DNA of 64,000 nt from Nisaea denitrificans DSM 18348 (GTDB lineage Bacteria > Pseudomonadota > Alphaproteobacteria > Thalassobaculales > Thalassobaculaceae). Both the position numbers and the translations under genes were made by a program. The DNA is taken from assembly GCF_000426505.1 (NCBI RefSeq), contig NZ_KE384532.1, forward strand, positions 77,910-141,909, in the 5' to 3' direction. Positions within the stretch are counted from its first letter, which is position 1, and the number at the start of each line of letters is the position of its first letter. Under the pieces are notes generated by a model that was given only the letters and a program-made list of their open reading frames with translations, searched no databases and had not been told where the DNA came from. This document shows positions 19,684 through 30,965 of this stretch, piece by piece.

Positions 19684-21117
19684 CTACATGGCGGTGCCGC
19701 CGATGGTAACACCGGTCATCTTCAGGGTCGGCTGGCCGACGCCGACGGGAACGCCCTGTCCGCTCTTTCCGCAGGTACCGATGCCCTCATCGAGCGCGAG
19801 ATCGTTGCCGATCATGGTGATCCGGCCCATGGCGTCCGGACCGTTGCCGATCAGGGTTGCACCCTTTACCGGAGCGCCGAGTTTGCCATTCTCGATCAGG
19901 TAAGCCTCGCTTGCCGAGAACACGAACTTGCCGGACGTGATGTCGACCTGGCCGCCGGCGAAGTTGACTGCGTAAAGCCCGTTCTTGACGGAGGCGAGGA
20001 TTTCGCCCGGATCCTTGTCGCCGGCTTCCATGAACGTGTTGGTCATGCGCGGCATCGGGGCGTGGGCGAAGCTCTGGCGGCGGCCGTTGCCGGTCGGCTC
20101 CATGCCCATCAGCCGGGCGTTCTGGCGGTCCTGCATGTAGCCGACGAGGATGCCGTCCTCGATCAGCACGTTCCGGCGGCTGCGGGTGCCTTCGTCGTCG
20201 ATGCTGATGGAGCCGCGACGGTCATGCATCGTGCCGTCATCGACGACGGTCACGCCCTTTGCCGCGACCTGCTGGCCCATCATGCCGGAGAAGGTTGAGG
20301 TTTTCTTGCGGTTGAAGTCACCTTCAAGGCCGTGTCCGACGGCCTCGTGCAGCATGACGCCGGGCCAGCCGCTGCCGAGAACGACTTCCATCTCTCCGGC
20401 AGGCGCGGCGACCGACGCGAGGTTTACTTCGGCGATGCGGAACGCCTCGTCGACCTGGGCCTTCCAGTTTTCCGGCGTCATGTACTGGTCATAGGTGACC
20501 CGGCCACCGGCGCCGGAGCTGCCGGTTTCCATGCGATCGCCATCGGCCAGCACGACGGAAATATTGAGCCGCACCAAGGGGCGAATATCGGCAACGCGAT
20601 GACCACCGGCGCGTATAATCTGCACAGCCTGCCAGGAGCCGGCCAGCGACGCGCTCACCTGTTTGACACGGGGGTCCCTGGCCCGGGCATAGGCGTCGAT
20701 TTCCTTCAGGAGATCGACCTTGTCGCCGAAGGCGGTCAGGGCCAGCGGATTGTCGTCTGTATATAGAATCGCGTTGCTTGCGGCGGGCGGAGCGGCAAGC
20801 GTGCCGCCATAGCCTCTGCTGACGGCGGATACCGTGTCGGCGGCACGTCTGATCGCATCTTCCGAGATATCCGAGGCATGGGCATATCCGTGCGCCTCGC
20901 CAGCGATAGCCCGGAGGCCGAAGCCCTGGGTCGAGTCGAAGGAAGCGTTCTTCAGACGGCCATCATCGAAGGCAAGGCTCTCGCTCTGGCGGTATTCAAG
21001 GAAGAGCTCGCCATCGTCGGCGCCGTGCAGCGCGTCGTCGACGACCTGACCGACCCGCGAAAGCTCAAGGCCGCCGCGCTGGAAGAAGATTTCGTCGGTC
21101 TTGCTGAGATCGCCCAT
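19684..21117 (-). CDS. tldD: Metalloprotease TldD
   Basis: TldD forms a heterodimer with TldE/PmbA that degrades unfolded peptides, matures some RiPPs, and removes toxin/antitoxin proteins such as CcdA. The product has 477 residues, the usual length. The metal site is in MLHEAVGHGLEGDFNRKKTS, with HExxxH. C-terminal parts GGQVDITSGKFVFSASEAYL and GPDAMGRITMIGND are also typical. AAGGAG lies eight bases before the ATG. No pmbA gene is in the window, so the partner must be elsewhere. It diverges from the cytochrome oxidase operon. Confidence 0.96.
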   Translation of the reverse strand: MGDLSKTDEIFFQRGGLELSRVGQVVDDALHGADDGELFLEYRQSESLAFDDGRLKNASFDSTQGFGLRAIAGEAHGYAHASDISEDAIRRAADTVSAVSRGYGGTLAAPPAASNAILYTDDNPLALTAFGDKVDLLKEIDAYARARDPRVKQVSASLAGSWQAVQIIRAGGHRVADIRPLVRLNISVVLADGDRMETGSSGAGGRVTYDQYMTPENWKAQVDEAFRIAEVNLASVAAPAGEMEVVLGSGWPGVMLHEAVGHGLEGDFNRKKTSTFSGMMGQQVAAKGVTVVDDGTMHDRRGSISIDDEGTRSRRNVLIEDGILVGYMQDRQNARLMGMEPTGNGRRQSFAHAPMPRMTNTFMEAGDKDPGEILASVKNGLYAVNFAGGQVDITSGKFVFSASEAYLIENGKLGAPVKGATLIGNGPDAMGRITMIGNDLALDEGIGTCGKSGQGVPVGVGQPTLKMTGVTIGGTAM

Positions 21118-21415
21118 AGCGTCTGCTCCTTCTGGGCCCGTCCAAAAGCCGGGCCAACAGTTTGTTCAATATCTACCCGATAGCATATGGGCCGGACGGC
21201 GACAAAGTCACGGCGCGGGAAGCCGTGTTTTTGTCGCCGTCTTTCACCGCATGGGGGCGCGTCACTTCGTCGCGGATCGTCGACGATACAATCAAAATTG
21301 GTCGATTTGTCTTCCCGCAATGAGTCGGAAAGTGTATTTCGATAAACTTGTGAAGGGTCGCGCCTAGCGCTAAAAACGGCCCCGCGTACTAAGAAACTTG
21401 GAGAGAGCGGAGATC
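21118..21415. promoter_or_regulatory. Divergent tldD/ctaC intergenic region
   Basis: About 300 bases with no gene. It must contain the tldD promoter and that of the cytochrome c oxidase operon. Its most obvious element is a 47-base imperfect hairpin (21195-21241), listed separately. The stretch from 21285 to 21345 is AT-richer and is the likely site of the ctaC promoter. I see no other structure. Confidence 0.5.
21195..21241. repeat. Long inverted repeat (20-bp arms) upstream of ctaC
   Basis: Arms at 21195-21214 and 21222-21241 are reverse complements except for two adjacent positions (GT in the left arm opposite TT in the right), with a seven-base loop GCGGGAA. The outer GACGGCGACAAA pairs with TTTGTCGCCGTC and the inner CACGGC with GCCGTG. 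It lies about 175 bases before ctaC and 78 bases before tldD. No U-run follows the plus-strand arm, so it is not a standard terminator; a regulator site or an RNA structure is possible. Confidence 0.7.
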
Positions 21416-23888
<2,473 letters not shown>

Positions 23889-23944
23889 TCCGCGGCGCCT
23901 CGGCGGCGTTATGAAGACGGACCGGAGCAAGAAAGGTTCCTTGC

Positions 23945-24862
23945 GTGTCTGATACGTCCATCGAAATAAAAGCGGCGGCACCGACCGCCGCTTCCGCGTC
24001 TCAGGCGATCCGGGATTACGTATCGTTGCTGAAGCCGCGCGTGATGTCTCTGGTTGTCTTCACCGGATTTGCAGGACTGTATCTTGCGCCAGGTGAACTC
24101 AACGCGGGTCTGGCGGCCATCGCGGTGCTCTGCATTGCGATCGGTGCCGGGGCCTCCGGTGCCATCAACATGTGGTATGACCGCGATATCGACGCGGTGA
24201 TGACCCGTACGCGCGGCCGTCCGATCCCGGCCGGTAAAGTCGGGGCGGACGAGGCGCTTGCCTTCGGCGTTATCCTGTCCGGTATGTCGGTCATGATCAT
24301 GGGGCTTGCAACCAACTGGGTCGCGGCGGCATTGCTGGCAGCGACCATCGGGTTCTATGTCTTTATCTACACCATGTGGCTGAAGCGGCGGACGCCGCAG
24401 AACATCGTCATCGGCGGTGCTTCCGGCGCCTTGCCTCCGGTGATAGGCTGGGCTGCGGTGACCGGCGACGTGACGGCCCTGCCGCTGGTCATGTTCCTGA
24501 TTATCTTCATGTGGACCCCGCCGCATTTCTGGGCGCTGTCGCTTTATCGTTCCGGCGATTACGAGGCGGCGGGCGTGCCGATGCTGCCGGTTGTCTCCGG
24601 CCGGCGGGAAACCCAGAAGCAGATCCTGATCTATACTCTTTTGCTGGTGCCGATCACATTGTTGCCGGTGGCATTCGAGACGGTTGGCATGCTGACATAC
24701 GGACTGCCCGCGGCAGCTTTCGGTTTGGTGTTCATTCTCTCCGCCTGGAAGGTTTTCCGGGATGCCAGCGAAAAGAACTGCCGACGTCTGTTCGGCTTTT
24801 CGATCCTCTATCTGTTTGTTCTCTTTACGCTGCTGATCATCGATCAGGCAGCGGGGGTGTAA
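23945..24862 (+). CDS. ctaB: Protoheme IX farnesyltransferase (haem O synthase)
   Basis: CtaB converts haem B to haem O, the first step to the haem A used by the oxidase. It is a UbiA-superfamily membrane enzyme of 305 residues with about nine helices. The Asp-rich motif is in [19 protein letters not shown] followed by [10 protein letters not shown]. The second is [18 protein letters not shown], and the [10 protein letters not shown] signature lies just before it. The start is GTG at 23945. It belongs to the ctaCDBGE operon, as in most alphaproteobacteria. Confidence 0.97.
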   Translation: MSDTSIEIKAAAPTAASASQAIRDYVSLLKPRVMSLVVFTGFAGLYLAPGELNAGLAAIAVLCIAIGAGASGAINMWYDRDIDAVMTRTRGRPIPAGKVGADEALAFGVILSGMSVMIMGLATNWVAAALLAATIGFYVFIYTMWLKRRTPQNIVIGGASGALPPVIGWAAVTGDVTALPLVMFLIIFMWTPPHFWALSLYRSGDYEAAGVPMLPVVSGRRETQKQILIYTLLLVPITLLPVAFETVGMLTYGLPAAAFGLVFILSAWKVFRDASEKNCRRLFGFSILYLFVLFTLLIIDQAAGV

Positions 24863-24866
24863 GGCG

Positions 24867-25004
24867 ATGAGCGAAGAGCAAAAGCCGAGTACACGGGAAG
24901 AACTGTACACACGCAAGCGCGGTAAGAATCTCGCGATTCTTGCCTGTATCGCGGTCTTCGCCATTCTGTTTTATGTCATCACCATCTTGAGGATGGGGGG
25001 CTGA
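24867..25004 (+). CDS. CoxF-like small membrane protein of the oxidase operon
   Basis: A 45-codon gene squeezed between ctaB and ctaG. It starts at ATG 24867 four bases after the ctaB stop and ends three bases before the ctaG start. The product opens with a charged segment (MSEEQKPSTREELYTRKRGK) and has one membrane helix (NLAILACIAVFAILFYVITI), ending LRMGG. Size, topology and position match the CoxF-type proteins of alphaproteobacterial ctaB-ctaG junctions. The coding frame is supported by tight spacing on both sides. Role in oxidase assembly is inferred from context. Confidence 0.85.
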   Translation: MSEEQKPSTREELYTRKRGKNLAILACIAVFAILFYVITILRMGG

Positions 25005-25007
25005 GCC

Positions 25008-25619
25008 ATGCAGAAGTCTCCACGGCAGCAACGCAGTAACACGCGCATTGCCCTCCTTCTCGCGGGTGTTGTGGTCTGCATGGTTGGCGTCTCTTTTGCC
25101 TCGGTACCGCTTTATGACCTGTTCTGTCGGGTGACCGGCTTTGGCGGCACGACGCAGATCGCGGACCAGGACGCGGCCGAAATTCTCGAGCGTAAGGTAA
25201 CGGTCCGGTTCAATGCCAGTGTGCAGCCGGACCTTAAATGGCGCTTCAAACCCGCGCAGAAAGCCATCGAAACGCGGGTGGGGGAAACCCAGCTCGCGTT
25301 CTACGAGGCGGTCAATCTCGGCGACGAGCCCGTGGTCGCGACGGCGGTGTTCAACGTGTCGCCGGATAAGGCGGGGCTGTATTTCGACAAGATCGACTGT
25401 TTTTGCTTCACCGAACAGATCCTGAAGCCAGGTGAGCGGGTCGATATGCCGGTCTCGTTCTATATCGATCCGGAGATGGACAAGGACGTGAAGATGGATG
25501 GGGTGACCACGATCACCCTCTCCTACACATTCTATAAGGCCCAGGATCAATCCGCGGCGAAAGCCGCCCGGGAACAGGCGAATGCCGGGACTCGCGGCAA
25601 TGCGGATATCAAGGGATAA
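25008..25619 (+). CDS. ctaG: Cytochrome c oxidase assembly protein CtaG/Cox11
   Basis: CtaG (Cox11) inserts copper into the CuB site of subunit I. The 203-residue protein has one N-terminal membrane helix (IALLLAGVVVCMVGVSFASV) followed by VPLYDLFCRVTGFGGTTQ, and a periplasmic immunoglobulin-like domain. The copper-binding CFCF motif is in KIDCFCFTEQILKPGERVDMPV, with the conserved Cys in LFCRVTG. It has a G-rich ribosome site made from the end of the preceding gene. Confidence 0.97.
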   Translation: MQKSPRQQRSNTRIALLLAGVVVCMVGVSFASVPLYDLFCRVTGFGGTTQIADQDAAEILERKVTVRFNASVQPDLKWRFKPAQKAIETRVGETQLAFYEAVNLGDEPVVATAVFNVSPDKAGLYFDKIDCFCFTEQILKPGERVDMPVSFYIDPEMDKDVKMDGVTTITLSYTFYKAQDQSAAKAAREQANAGTRGNADIKG

Positions 25620-25666
25620 TCGAGGAGAGTAAGGCGCGACAAGCGCCGGACTGAAGGGGAAAGATA

Positions 25667-26452
25667 ATGAGCGGACATCCACAACATTCCTTCCATCTGG
25701 TAGAGCCCAGCCCGTGGCCCTTTGTCGGTGCCATGTCAGGCTTCGTCGCCGCTGTCGGTGGCATCATGTATATGCATGAGCTTTCCTTCGGCGGTTCCAT
25801 CCTGATCGTTGGCCTGCTGTCGATCCTGGCAACGATGTTCTTCTGGTGGCGCGACATTATCCGCGAAGCCGAATTTCAGGGGCACCATAATCATGTTGTC
25901 CAGCTGGGCATGCGTTACGGCATGATCCTGTTCATCGCTTCCGAAGTAATGTTCTTCGCGGCGTTTTTCTGGGCCTTCTTCGACAGTGCCCTCTATCCGG
26001 ACACCGGTATCTGGCCGCCGGAGGGTATTGTGCCGTTCAGTGCCTGGGATCTGCCGCTGATCAACACCATGATCCTGCTGCTGTCAGGCTGTACGGTGAC
26101 CTGGGCGCATCATGCGCTGATCGAGAACAAGCGGGACCAGTTCCAGCTCGGCCTTGGACTGACAGTACTGCTTGGCGTTCTGTTTACCGCTCTGCAGGCT
26201 TACGAATACAGCCACGCCGCGTTCGGTTTCACTGATGGCATCTACGCCTCGACCTTCTATCTGGCGACCGGTTTCCACGGCTTCCACGTTATCATCGGCA
26301 CCACCTTCCTCGGTGTCTGCTGGTTCCGCGGCCGGGCCGGCCATTTCAAGCCGGACCACCATTTCGGCTTCGAGGCGGCTGCCTGGTACTGGCACTTCGT
26401 CGACGTCGTCTGGCTGTTCCTGTTTGTCTGCGTCTACTGGTGGGGCGGCTGA
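25667..26452 (+). CDS. ctaE: Cytochrome c oxidase subunit III
   Basis: Subunit III of the oxidase, 261 residues with seven membrane helices. It shows the typical start HSFHLVEPSPWPFVGAMSGF, then MRYGMILFIASEVMFFAAFF with the conserved Glu, then YASTFYLATGFHGFHVIIGT and the C-terminal AAWYWHFVDVVWLFLFVCVY. It completes the structural set with ctaC and ctaD. A purine-rich AAGGGGAAAG precedes the ATG. DUF983 and SURF1 follow on the same strand. Confidence 0.98.
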   Translation: MSGHPQHSFHLVEPSPWPFVGAMSGFVAAVGGIMYMHELSFGGSILIVGLLSILATMFFWWRDIIREAEFQGHHNHVVQLGMRYGMILFIASEVMFFAAFFWAFFDSALYPDTGIWPPEGIVPFSAWDLPLINTMILLLSGCTVTWAHHALIENKRDQFQLGLGLTVLLGVLFTALQAYEYSHAAFGFTDGIYASTFYLATGFHGFHVIIGTTFLGVCWFRGRAGHFKPDHHFGFEAAAWYWHFVDVVWLFLFVCVYWWGG

Positions 26453-26485
26453 TCCAGCAAAGGCGGGGATAGCGGAGGAAACGCC

Positions 26486-26860
26486 GTGAGCGACCCTTAT
26501 TTTCCTCCGCAGTCGCCGTTCTCGACCGGGCTGGCCTGCCGATGTCCGCGCTGCGGCAAGGGCAGCCTTTTCGAGGGGTTCCTGACCGTTCGGGATACCT
26601 GTTTGATTTGCGGTCTCGATCTGAAAAATGAAGACAGCGGCGATGGTCCGGCTGTCTTCATTATTTTCGTCCTGGGCGGCACGATTGTGCCCATCGCCCT
26701 CTGGTTCGAAACACTGTTCGCACCTCCGCTCTGGGTTCATGCACTGCTCTGGAGCGTGGTGGTCCTGGGCGGCACGATCGCGCTCTTGCGGCCTTTGAAG
26801 GCTTTCACGATCGCCCTGCAATACAAACACAAGACACCGAACCGGCCCCCGGGTGACTAG
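26486..26860 (+). CDS. DUF983 family zinc-ribbon membrane protein
   Basis: A 124-residue protein of the DUF983 family, which sits in oxidase operons across alphaproteobacteria. The N-terminal zinc-ribbon-like motif CRCPRCGKGSLFEGF is matched by TCLICGLDL, giving the Cys pairs. Two membrane helices follow (VFIIFVLGGTIVPIALWF and VHALLWSVVVLGGTIALL). The start is GTG 26486 with GGAGGA upstream. A role in oxidase maturation or regulation is inferred from conserved location only. Confidence 0.9.
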   Translation: MSDPYFPPQSPFSTGLACRCPRCGKGSLFEGFLTVRDTCLICGLDLKNEDSGDGPAVFIIFVLGGTIVPIALWFETLFAPPLWVHALLWSVVVLGGTIALLRPLKAFTIALQYKHKTPNRPPGD

Positions 26861-26973
26861 TTAGGGCGGCTAGTCCGGGGCTCCTCCTCAGGACTGGGCA
26901 AAATACCGTCCACGGCCTATGGTCCGGCTTGGCTCTAATGTCCCCGGTTTGCGTGCAACGTCTGGAAAAAAGA

Positions 26974-27705
26974 ATGTTCGGCAATCGCAGGTTCCGTCCC
27001 ACTTTCTGGGCAACCTTCTTCACGATCATTTCCGTGGCCTTCATGCTGAGCCTCAGCTACTGGCAGCTGGAACGGCTTGCCTGGAAGAGCAATCTTATCG
27101 ACCAGTTCGAGAGCCGGGTCGAGGCGCCGCCGGTGGCCCTCCCCGACAGCATCGATGCCATCGAGAACTGGCGCTACAAGCGGGTCCGGCTTGAAGGCAC
27201 CTATCTGCATGATAGGGAGCTGCTGGTCACCGGCAAGCCGTTCAAGGGCAATGCCGGCTTCCATCTGATCACGCCGATGAAGCTGGTGGACGGCCGTACC
27301 GTGCTGGTGAACCGGGGCTGGATTCAACTCAAGAGGCAAGGCCCTGTCGATACGGCTCCCATGCATGTCGAGGGCGTTCAGACGGTCGATGGCCTGATCC
27401 GGCAGGATCGGCTGAAAGGCTATTTCGTGCCCGACAACGAGCCGGATAATGAGGTCTGGCTCTATATCGACACGGCGGAGATGGCTGCGACCAGGGATCT
27501 TGGCCCGGTGCTGCCCTATTATGTGGACAGGCTGCGCGATCCCGGGCCGCTGAATATGCCGATCGGCGCCGAAAGCAAAATCCATGTCCGGAACGAGCAT
27601 CTGAGCTATGCCGCCACCTGGGCCTTGCTCGCGCTGACCCTCATCGTCATCTATGTGATCTATCACCTGAAACCCGAAGATGAGGCGGAGCCCGGCCGTG
27701 ACTGA
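26974..27705 (+). CDS. surf1: SURF1 family oxidase assembly protein
   Basis: SURF1 proteins help haem A delivery to the cytochrome oxidase. The 243-residue product has an N-terminal helix (FWATFFTIISVAFMLSLSYW followed by QLERLAWK) and a C-terminal helix (TWALLALTLIVIYVIYHLKP), with a periplasmic domain between. Signature parts are GTYLHDRELLV, GFHLITPMKL and TVLVNRGWIQ. ATG 26974 is preferred, with GGAA upstream; ATG 26938 or TTG 26929 would add a less typical extension. The next gene starts inside its last codons. Confidence 0.94.
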   Translation: MFGNRRFRPTFWATFFTIISVAFMLSLSYWQLERLAWKSNLIDQFESRVEAPPVALPDSIDAIENWRYKRVRLEGTYLHDRELLVTGKPFKGNAGFHLITPMKLVDGRTVLVNRGWIQLKRQGPVDTAPMHVEGVQTVDGLIRQDRLKGYFVPDNEPDNEVWLYIDTAEMAATRDLGPVLPYYVDRLRDPGPLNMPIGAESKIHVRNEHLSYAATWALLALTLIVIYVIYHLKPEDEAEPGRD

Positions 27706-29191
27706 CAGCGCTTACGCAGCCCTTGAGAAACGTTTCAAACGATACTCCGCTATCTCCGGAGCGAGCGGGGTTCTCGGCTGGGATCAGGAAACCATGATGC
27801 CGTCGGGCGGCGCGGAAGCGCGGGCCGAGCAGTTGGCGACGCTGGATGTGCTGCAGCATGAATTGCTGGCGACCGACGCTGTCTCCGACGAGCTCTCGCG
27901 GGCGGAAGAGGACAGCGCCGCGCTGACCCCGATGCAGCAGGCCAATCTGCGGGAGATGCGCCGGGTTCATACCAACGAAACGGTGGCGCCGGCCGATCTG
28001 GTGGAAGCCCGGTCGAGGGCTACATCCGCCTGTGTCGTCGCCTGGCGCGATGCCCGGGCGAAGGACGATTTCTCCGCCGTCGCGGGCAAGCTCGCCACGG
28101 TGCTTGAGCTGACCCGGGAGTACGGGGCGATCAAGGCCGAAAAACTCGGCTGCGGTCTCTACGATGCACTGATCGACAGCTATGAGCCGGGCGGCACCAT
28201 GGCCTGGATTGATCTGGTCTTCGCCAGGTTGAAGTCCGAGCTGCCGGGATTGATGGAAAACATTCTGGAGCATCAGGCCGCCGGACCGGCGCCGATCATC
28301 CCCGAAGGACCGTTCCCCGCTGCGAAGCAGAAGGAACTCGGCGCGCGCGTGATGAGCGCGCTCGGTTTCGATTTTGCGCATGGCCGACTCGATGAGAGCG
28401 CACATCCCTTCACCGGCGGTATCCCGGACGATGTCCGCATCACGACACGCTATTCCGAGGATGATTTCAGCCGCGCCCTGATGGGGGTAATCCACGAGAC
28501 CGGACATGCTCTCTATGAGCGCGGCCTGCCTGTGGATTGGCGCAACCAGCCCGTGGGGTCTTCACGGGGCATGGTGATGCATGAGAGCCAATCCCTGCTG
28601 ATGGAAATGCAGGCCTGCCGCTCGCCGGCTTTCTACCGGTTCCTGGCGCCGCTTGCGGCGGAGGTCCTGCATACGGGCGGCCCCGCAATGACGCCGGAGA
28701 ATCTGAACCTGCTTGGCCACAGAGTGGCGCGCGGGCTGATTCGGGTCGATGCGGACGAGGTGACTTATCCGCTGCATGTCATGCTGCGCTACGATCTGGA
28801 AAAGGCTCTGCTCTCAGGCGATCTTGCGCTGAAGGATCTGCCAGGCGCATGGCGTGACGGGATGAAGGCGTCACTCGGTGTGGCGCCCGAAGACGACCGG
28901 GACGGCTGCCTGCAGGACATCCACTGGTATCATGGCTCGTTCGGTTATTTCCCGACCTATACGCTCGGGGCGCTTGCCGCTGCCCAACTCTTCAAGGCGG
29001 CACATGACGCTCTGCCGGATCTGGATCAGCGTATCGCCGCCGGCGATTTCTCAAGCCTGCTGGCTTGGCTCATCGAGAATGTTCATTCGGTCGGAAGCGC
29101 GAAGACCACGGACGAAATCATCAGCGCCGCAACCGGTGCGCCGCTCTCGGCGGATGCATTCCTTGGCCACCTGAATGAGCGTTATCTCTAA
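27698..29191 (+). CDS. Carboxypeptidase M32 (Taq-type)
   Basis: A cytosolic zinc carboxypeptidase of family M32, 497 residues. The HExxH motif is in GVIHETGHALYERGLP, with the third-ligand Glu in MVMHESQSLLMEMQ. Other conserved parts are DQETMMPSGGAEARAEQLA near the N-terminus, DDVRITTRYSEDDF, and HWYHGSFGYFPTYTLGALAA near the C-terminus. GTG 27698 overlaps the surf1 stop and has GGCGGAG upstream; an ATG at 27680 is the alternative. It is placed at the end of the oxidase cluster by position, not by function. Confidence 0.95.
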   Translation: MTDSAYAALEKRFKRYSAISGASGVLGWDQETMMPSGGAEARAEQLATLDVLQHELLATDAVSDELSRAEEDSAALTPMQQANLREMRRVHTNETVAPADLVEARSRATSACVVAWRDARAKDDFSAVAGKLATVLELTREYGAIKAEKLGCGLYDALIDSYEPGGTMAWIDLVFARLKSELPGLMENILEHQAAGPAPIIPEGPFPAAKQKELGARVMSALGFDFAHGRLDESAHPFTGGIPDDVRITTRYSEDDFSRALMGVIHETGHALYERGLPVDWRNQPVGSSRGMVMHESQSLLMEMQACRSPAFYRFLAPLAAEVLHTGGPAMTPENLNLLGHRVARGLIRVDADEVTYPLHVMLRYDLEKALLSGDLALKDLPGAWRDGMKASLGVAPEDDRDGCLQDIHWYHGSFGYFPTYTLGALAAAQLFKAAHDALPDLDQRIAAGDFSSLLAWLIENVHSVGSAKTTDEIISAATGAPLSADAFLGHLNERYL

Positions 29192-29217
29192 CCGCTAACT
29201 CTGCCTCCGATAGAGAT

Positions 29218-29475
29218 CTATTCGGCCGGTTGCTGGCTGAGTTCGGTGTGGTTCTTTTCCATCACGGCATGCCGAGCGCCGGAGGACATCCGGCCATACA
29301 GCCGGGCGATGGTCTTGCTACCGGTCCGGGTGCAGAGGAACGGGAACAGGCCGTGCACCATGCAGGCGAGACCGCCGAGCATCATCGCGCCACCGGTCGA
29401 GGTGGCAAATCCGAAATGCTGCCAATAGCCCTCGCCGACCGATTGTGGATGGCTGGTAAAGATTTTGAAGATCAT
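29218..29475 (-). CDS. DUF6356 family small membrane protein
   Basis: An 85-residue protein of the DUF6356 type, function unknown. The conserved core is MIFKIFTSHPQSVGEGYW, then FGFATSTGGAMMLGGLACMV and HGLFPFLCTRTGSKTIARLY. There is one clear membrane segment. ATG 29475 gives the family N-terminus; an open extension to 29508 looks untranslated. It diverges from the Lrp-type gene, and a perfect palindrome lies between the two starts. Confidence 0.85.
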   Translation of the reverse strand: MIFKIFTSHPQSVGEGYWQHFGFATSTGGAMMLGGLACMVHGLFPFLCTRTGSKTIARLYGRMSSGARHAVMEKNHTELSQQPAE

Positions 29476-29566
29476 GGCGGCGCCCCGGAGTGAATGTGGA
29501 AGACGCATTCATTCTGGCCCGGAATCGCGGCAAAAAGTTTGCTTTTTTCCTCAAGCATCGCCTCTA

Positions 29567-29587
29567 TGTTAGAATAATATTCTAACA
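29567..29587. promoter_or_regulatory. Perfect 21-bp palindrome, probable operator of the adjacent Lrp/AsnC regulator
   Basis: Arms TGTTAGAATA and TATTCTAACA are exact reverse complements around a central A. The site ends 17 bases before the Lrp-type start codon and about 90 bases before the DUF6356 start. Length, AT-richness and location fit an autoregulatory Lrp/AsnC operator that could also control the divergent gene. Binding has not been shown. Confidence 0.75.
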
Positions 29588-29604
29588 TAAGCGGGTTATG
29601 CGGA

Positions 29605-30072
29605 ATGAAGATCGACGAGACGGACCGGCGTATCCTCGCCCTGTTGCAGGAGAACGCCGATCTCTCCGTGGCGGAGATCGGCACCCGTGTCGGTCTTTCT
29701 TCGACACCCTGCTGGCGCCGTATCCAGAATCTCGAAAAGCAGGGTGTGATCCGCAAAAAGGTGGCCCTGCTGGATCGCCGCGCGGTCGACGTGCCGCTGA
29801 CCGTTTTCGTCATGATCCGCACCAGCCAGCATAGCGATGTCTGGCTGGAGAAGTTCGCCAAGGGCGTTTCGGAAATCCCGGAAGTCCTCGAATTCTATCG
29901 CATGAGCGGAACCGTCGATTATCTGCTCCGCGTCGTGGTTCCGAGCGTGGAGACCTATGACGCCGTCTATAAACGCCTGATCTCGATTGCGGATCTGGCG
30001 GAAGTCAGCTCCAGCTTTGCCATGGAAGAAATCAAGTATACGACGGCACTGCCCCTTGGTTATGCGGGCTAG
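29605..30072 (+). CDS. Lrp/AsnC family transcriptional regulator
   Basis: A 155-residue regulator with the usual two parts. The N-terminal winged helix-turn-helix is KIDETDRRILALLQENADLS, then VAEIGTRVGLSSTPCWRRIQ. The C-terminal RAM domain (from about residue 65) binds amino acids and makes octamers, with LEFYRMSGTVDYLLRVVVPS. The ligand is not evident. It probably represses itself through the palindrome just upstream. Its stop overlaps that of the converging dehydrogenase gene by four bases. Confidence 0.95.
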   Translation: MKIDETDRRILALLQENADLSVAEIGTRVGLSSTPCWRRIQNLEKQGVIRKKVALLDRRAVDVPLTVFVMIRTSQHSDVWLEKFAKGVSEIPEVLEFYRMSGTVDYLLRVVVPSVETYDAVYKRLISIADLAEVSSSFAMEEIKYTTALPLGYAG

Positions 30073-30965
30073 GAGCGCCGCTCCCGCAGCGCGTCGGCGA
30101 GCCGGGTGACCAGATCGTCGAGATCGGTCCCCATGGTCCGGTTCTCGACGACTTCCTTGCCCAGCGGGGTGCTCTCGACGAAGCGGTAGACATCAGCCAC
30201 ACCCTCGAAGGTCTTTGGCGTCAGGCCGGCATCGCCATAGGTCTTGGCGATCTCCTCCATCTCGCCGACCCAGCGATAGGCTTTCGGCGGCATGCCGGGG
30301 AGGCTGCCGGTCAGGCTTCTCAGAAGGTTTGCCTGCGCTCCCTCCAACTCCGCCCGGAAAGCCGGGCCGACCCCTTCCAGCTCCGCCGTGACGAAGCTCT
30401 GGATGGCAAGCGCCTGCACGCCTTTTGTCAGGGTGGCGAAACACATCTTCAGGGCCGAGGCGGCGCCGATTTCATCGCCGAGCGGGCGGATGTCTAGGGT
30501 GGGACTCAGGGCTGAGAGGGCATCCGCGCCGGGACCGCTCAGATAGATGCGCGGGCTTGACCGTCCTGGATAGGGCGGGCCGCCGATGATGCCGCCATCG
30601 AGGAAGCCGATACCGGCGGCTTCCGCTGTCTCCTGAAGCTGCCGCGCCGTGGAGGGTGCGACGGCGTTCAGGTCGGCAATCAGCGCTTTTGGTTTGGTGT
30701 CGAGCGCACCCGCCGCCGCGGCCATGCGACTGATGAAGCCCGCCGCCTGATCGGGCGGCATGATAGAGAAGATGACGTCGCAGTCGGTGAGCAAAGCGGC
30801 GTCGGAGCCGAGATCCTCGATCCCTGCTTTTCTCGCTAGGGCACGGCTGCGATCGGAGCGGCCTGCGAGGTTGGTGACGACCCGGATTCCGGCCTCGCCG
30901 AGCCGCTGGCCGATGGCGTGCCCCATGTCCCCGGGCGTCATGATTCCGACAGTTTCGATGGCCAT
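30069..30965 (-). CDS. NAD(P)-dependent oxidoreductase, 6PGDH/DUF1932 type
   Basis: A 298-residue dehydrogenase with an N-terminal Rossmann domain (ETVGIMTPGDMGHAIGQRLG; the usual GxGxMG is here G-I-M-T-P-G-D-M-G) and a C-terminal DUF1932 helical domain (ASALKMCFATLTKGVQALAI). These enzymes reduce or oxidise small hydroxy-acids; the substrate is unknown. Start ATG 30965 (MAIETVGI) is the simplest, while ATG 30974 is also possible. It diverges from thrC, with about 110 bases between them. Confidence 0.85.
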   Translation of the reverse strand: MAIETVGIMTPGDMGHAIGQRLGEAGIRVVTNLAGRSDRSRALARKAGIEDLGSDAALLTDCDVIFSIMPPDQAAGFISRMAAAAGALDTKPKALIADLNAVAPSTARQLQETAEAAGIGFLDGGIIGGPPYPGRSSPRIYLSGPGADALSALSPTLDIRPLGDEIGAASALKMCFATLTKGVQALAIQSFVTAELEGVGPAFRAELEGAQANLLRSLTGSLPGMPPKAYRWVGEMEEIAKTYGDAGLTPKTFEGVADVYRFVESTPLGKEVVENRTMGTDLDDLVTRLADALRERRS

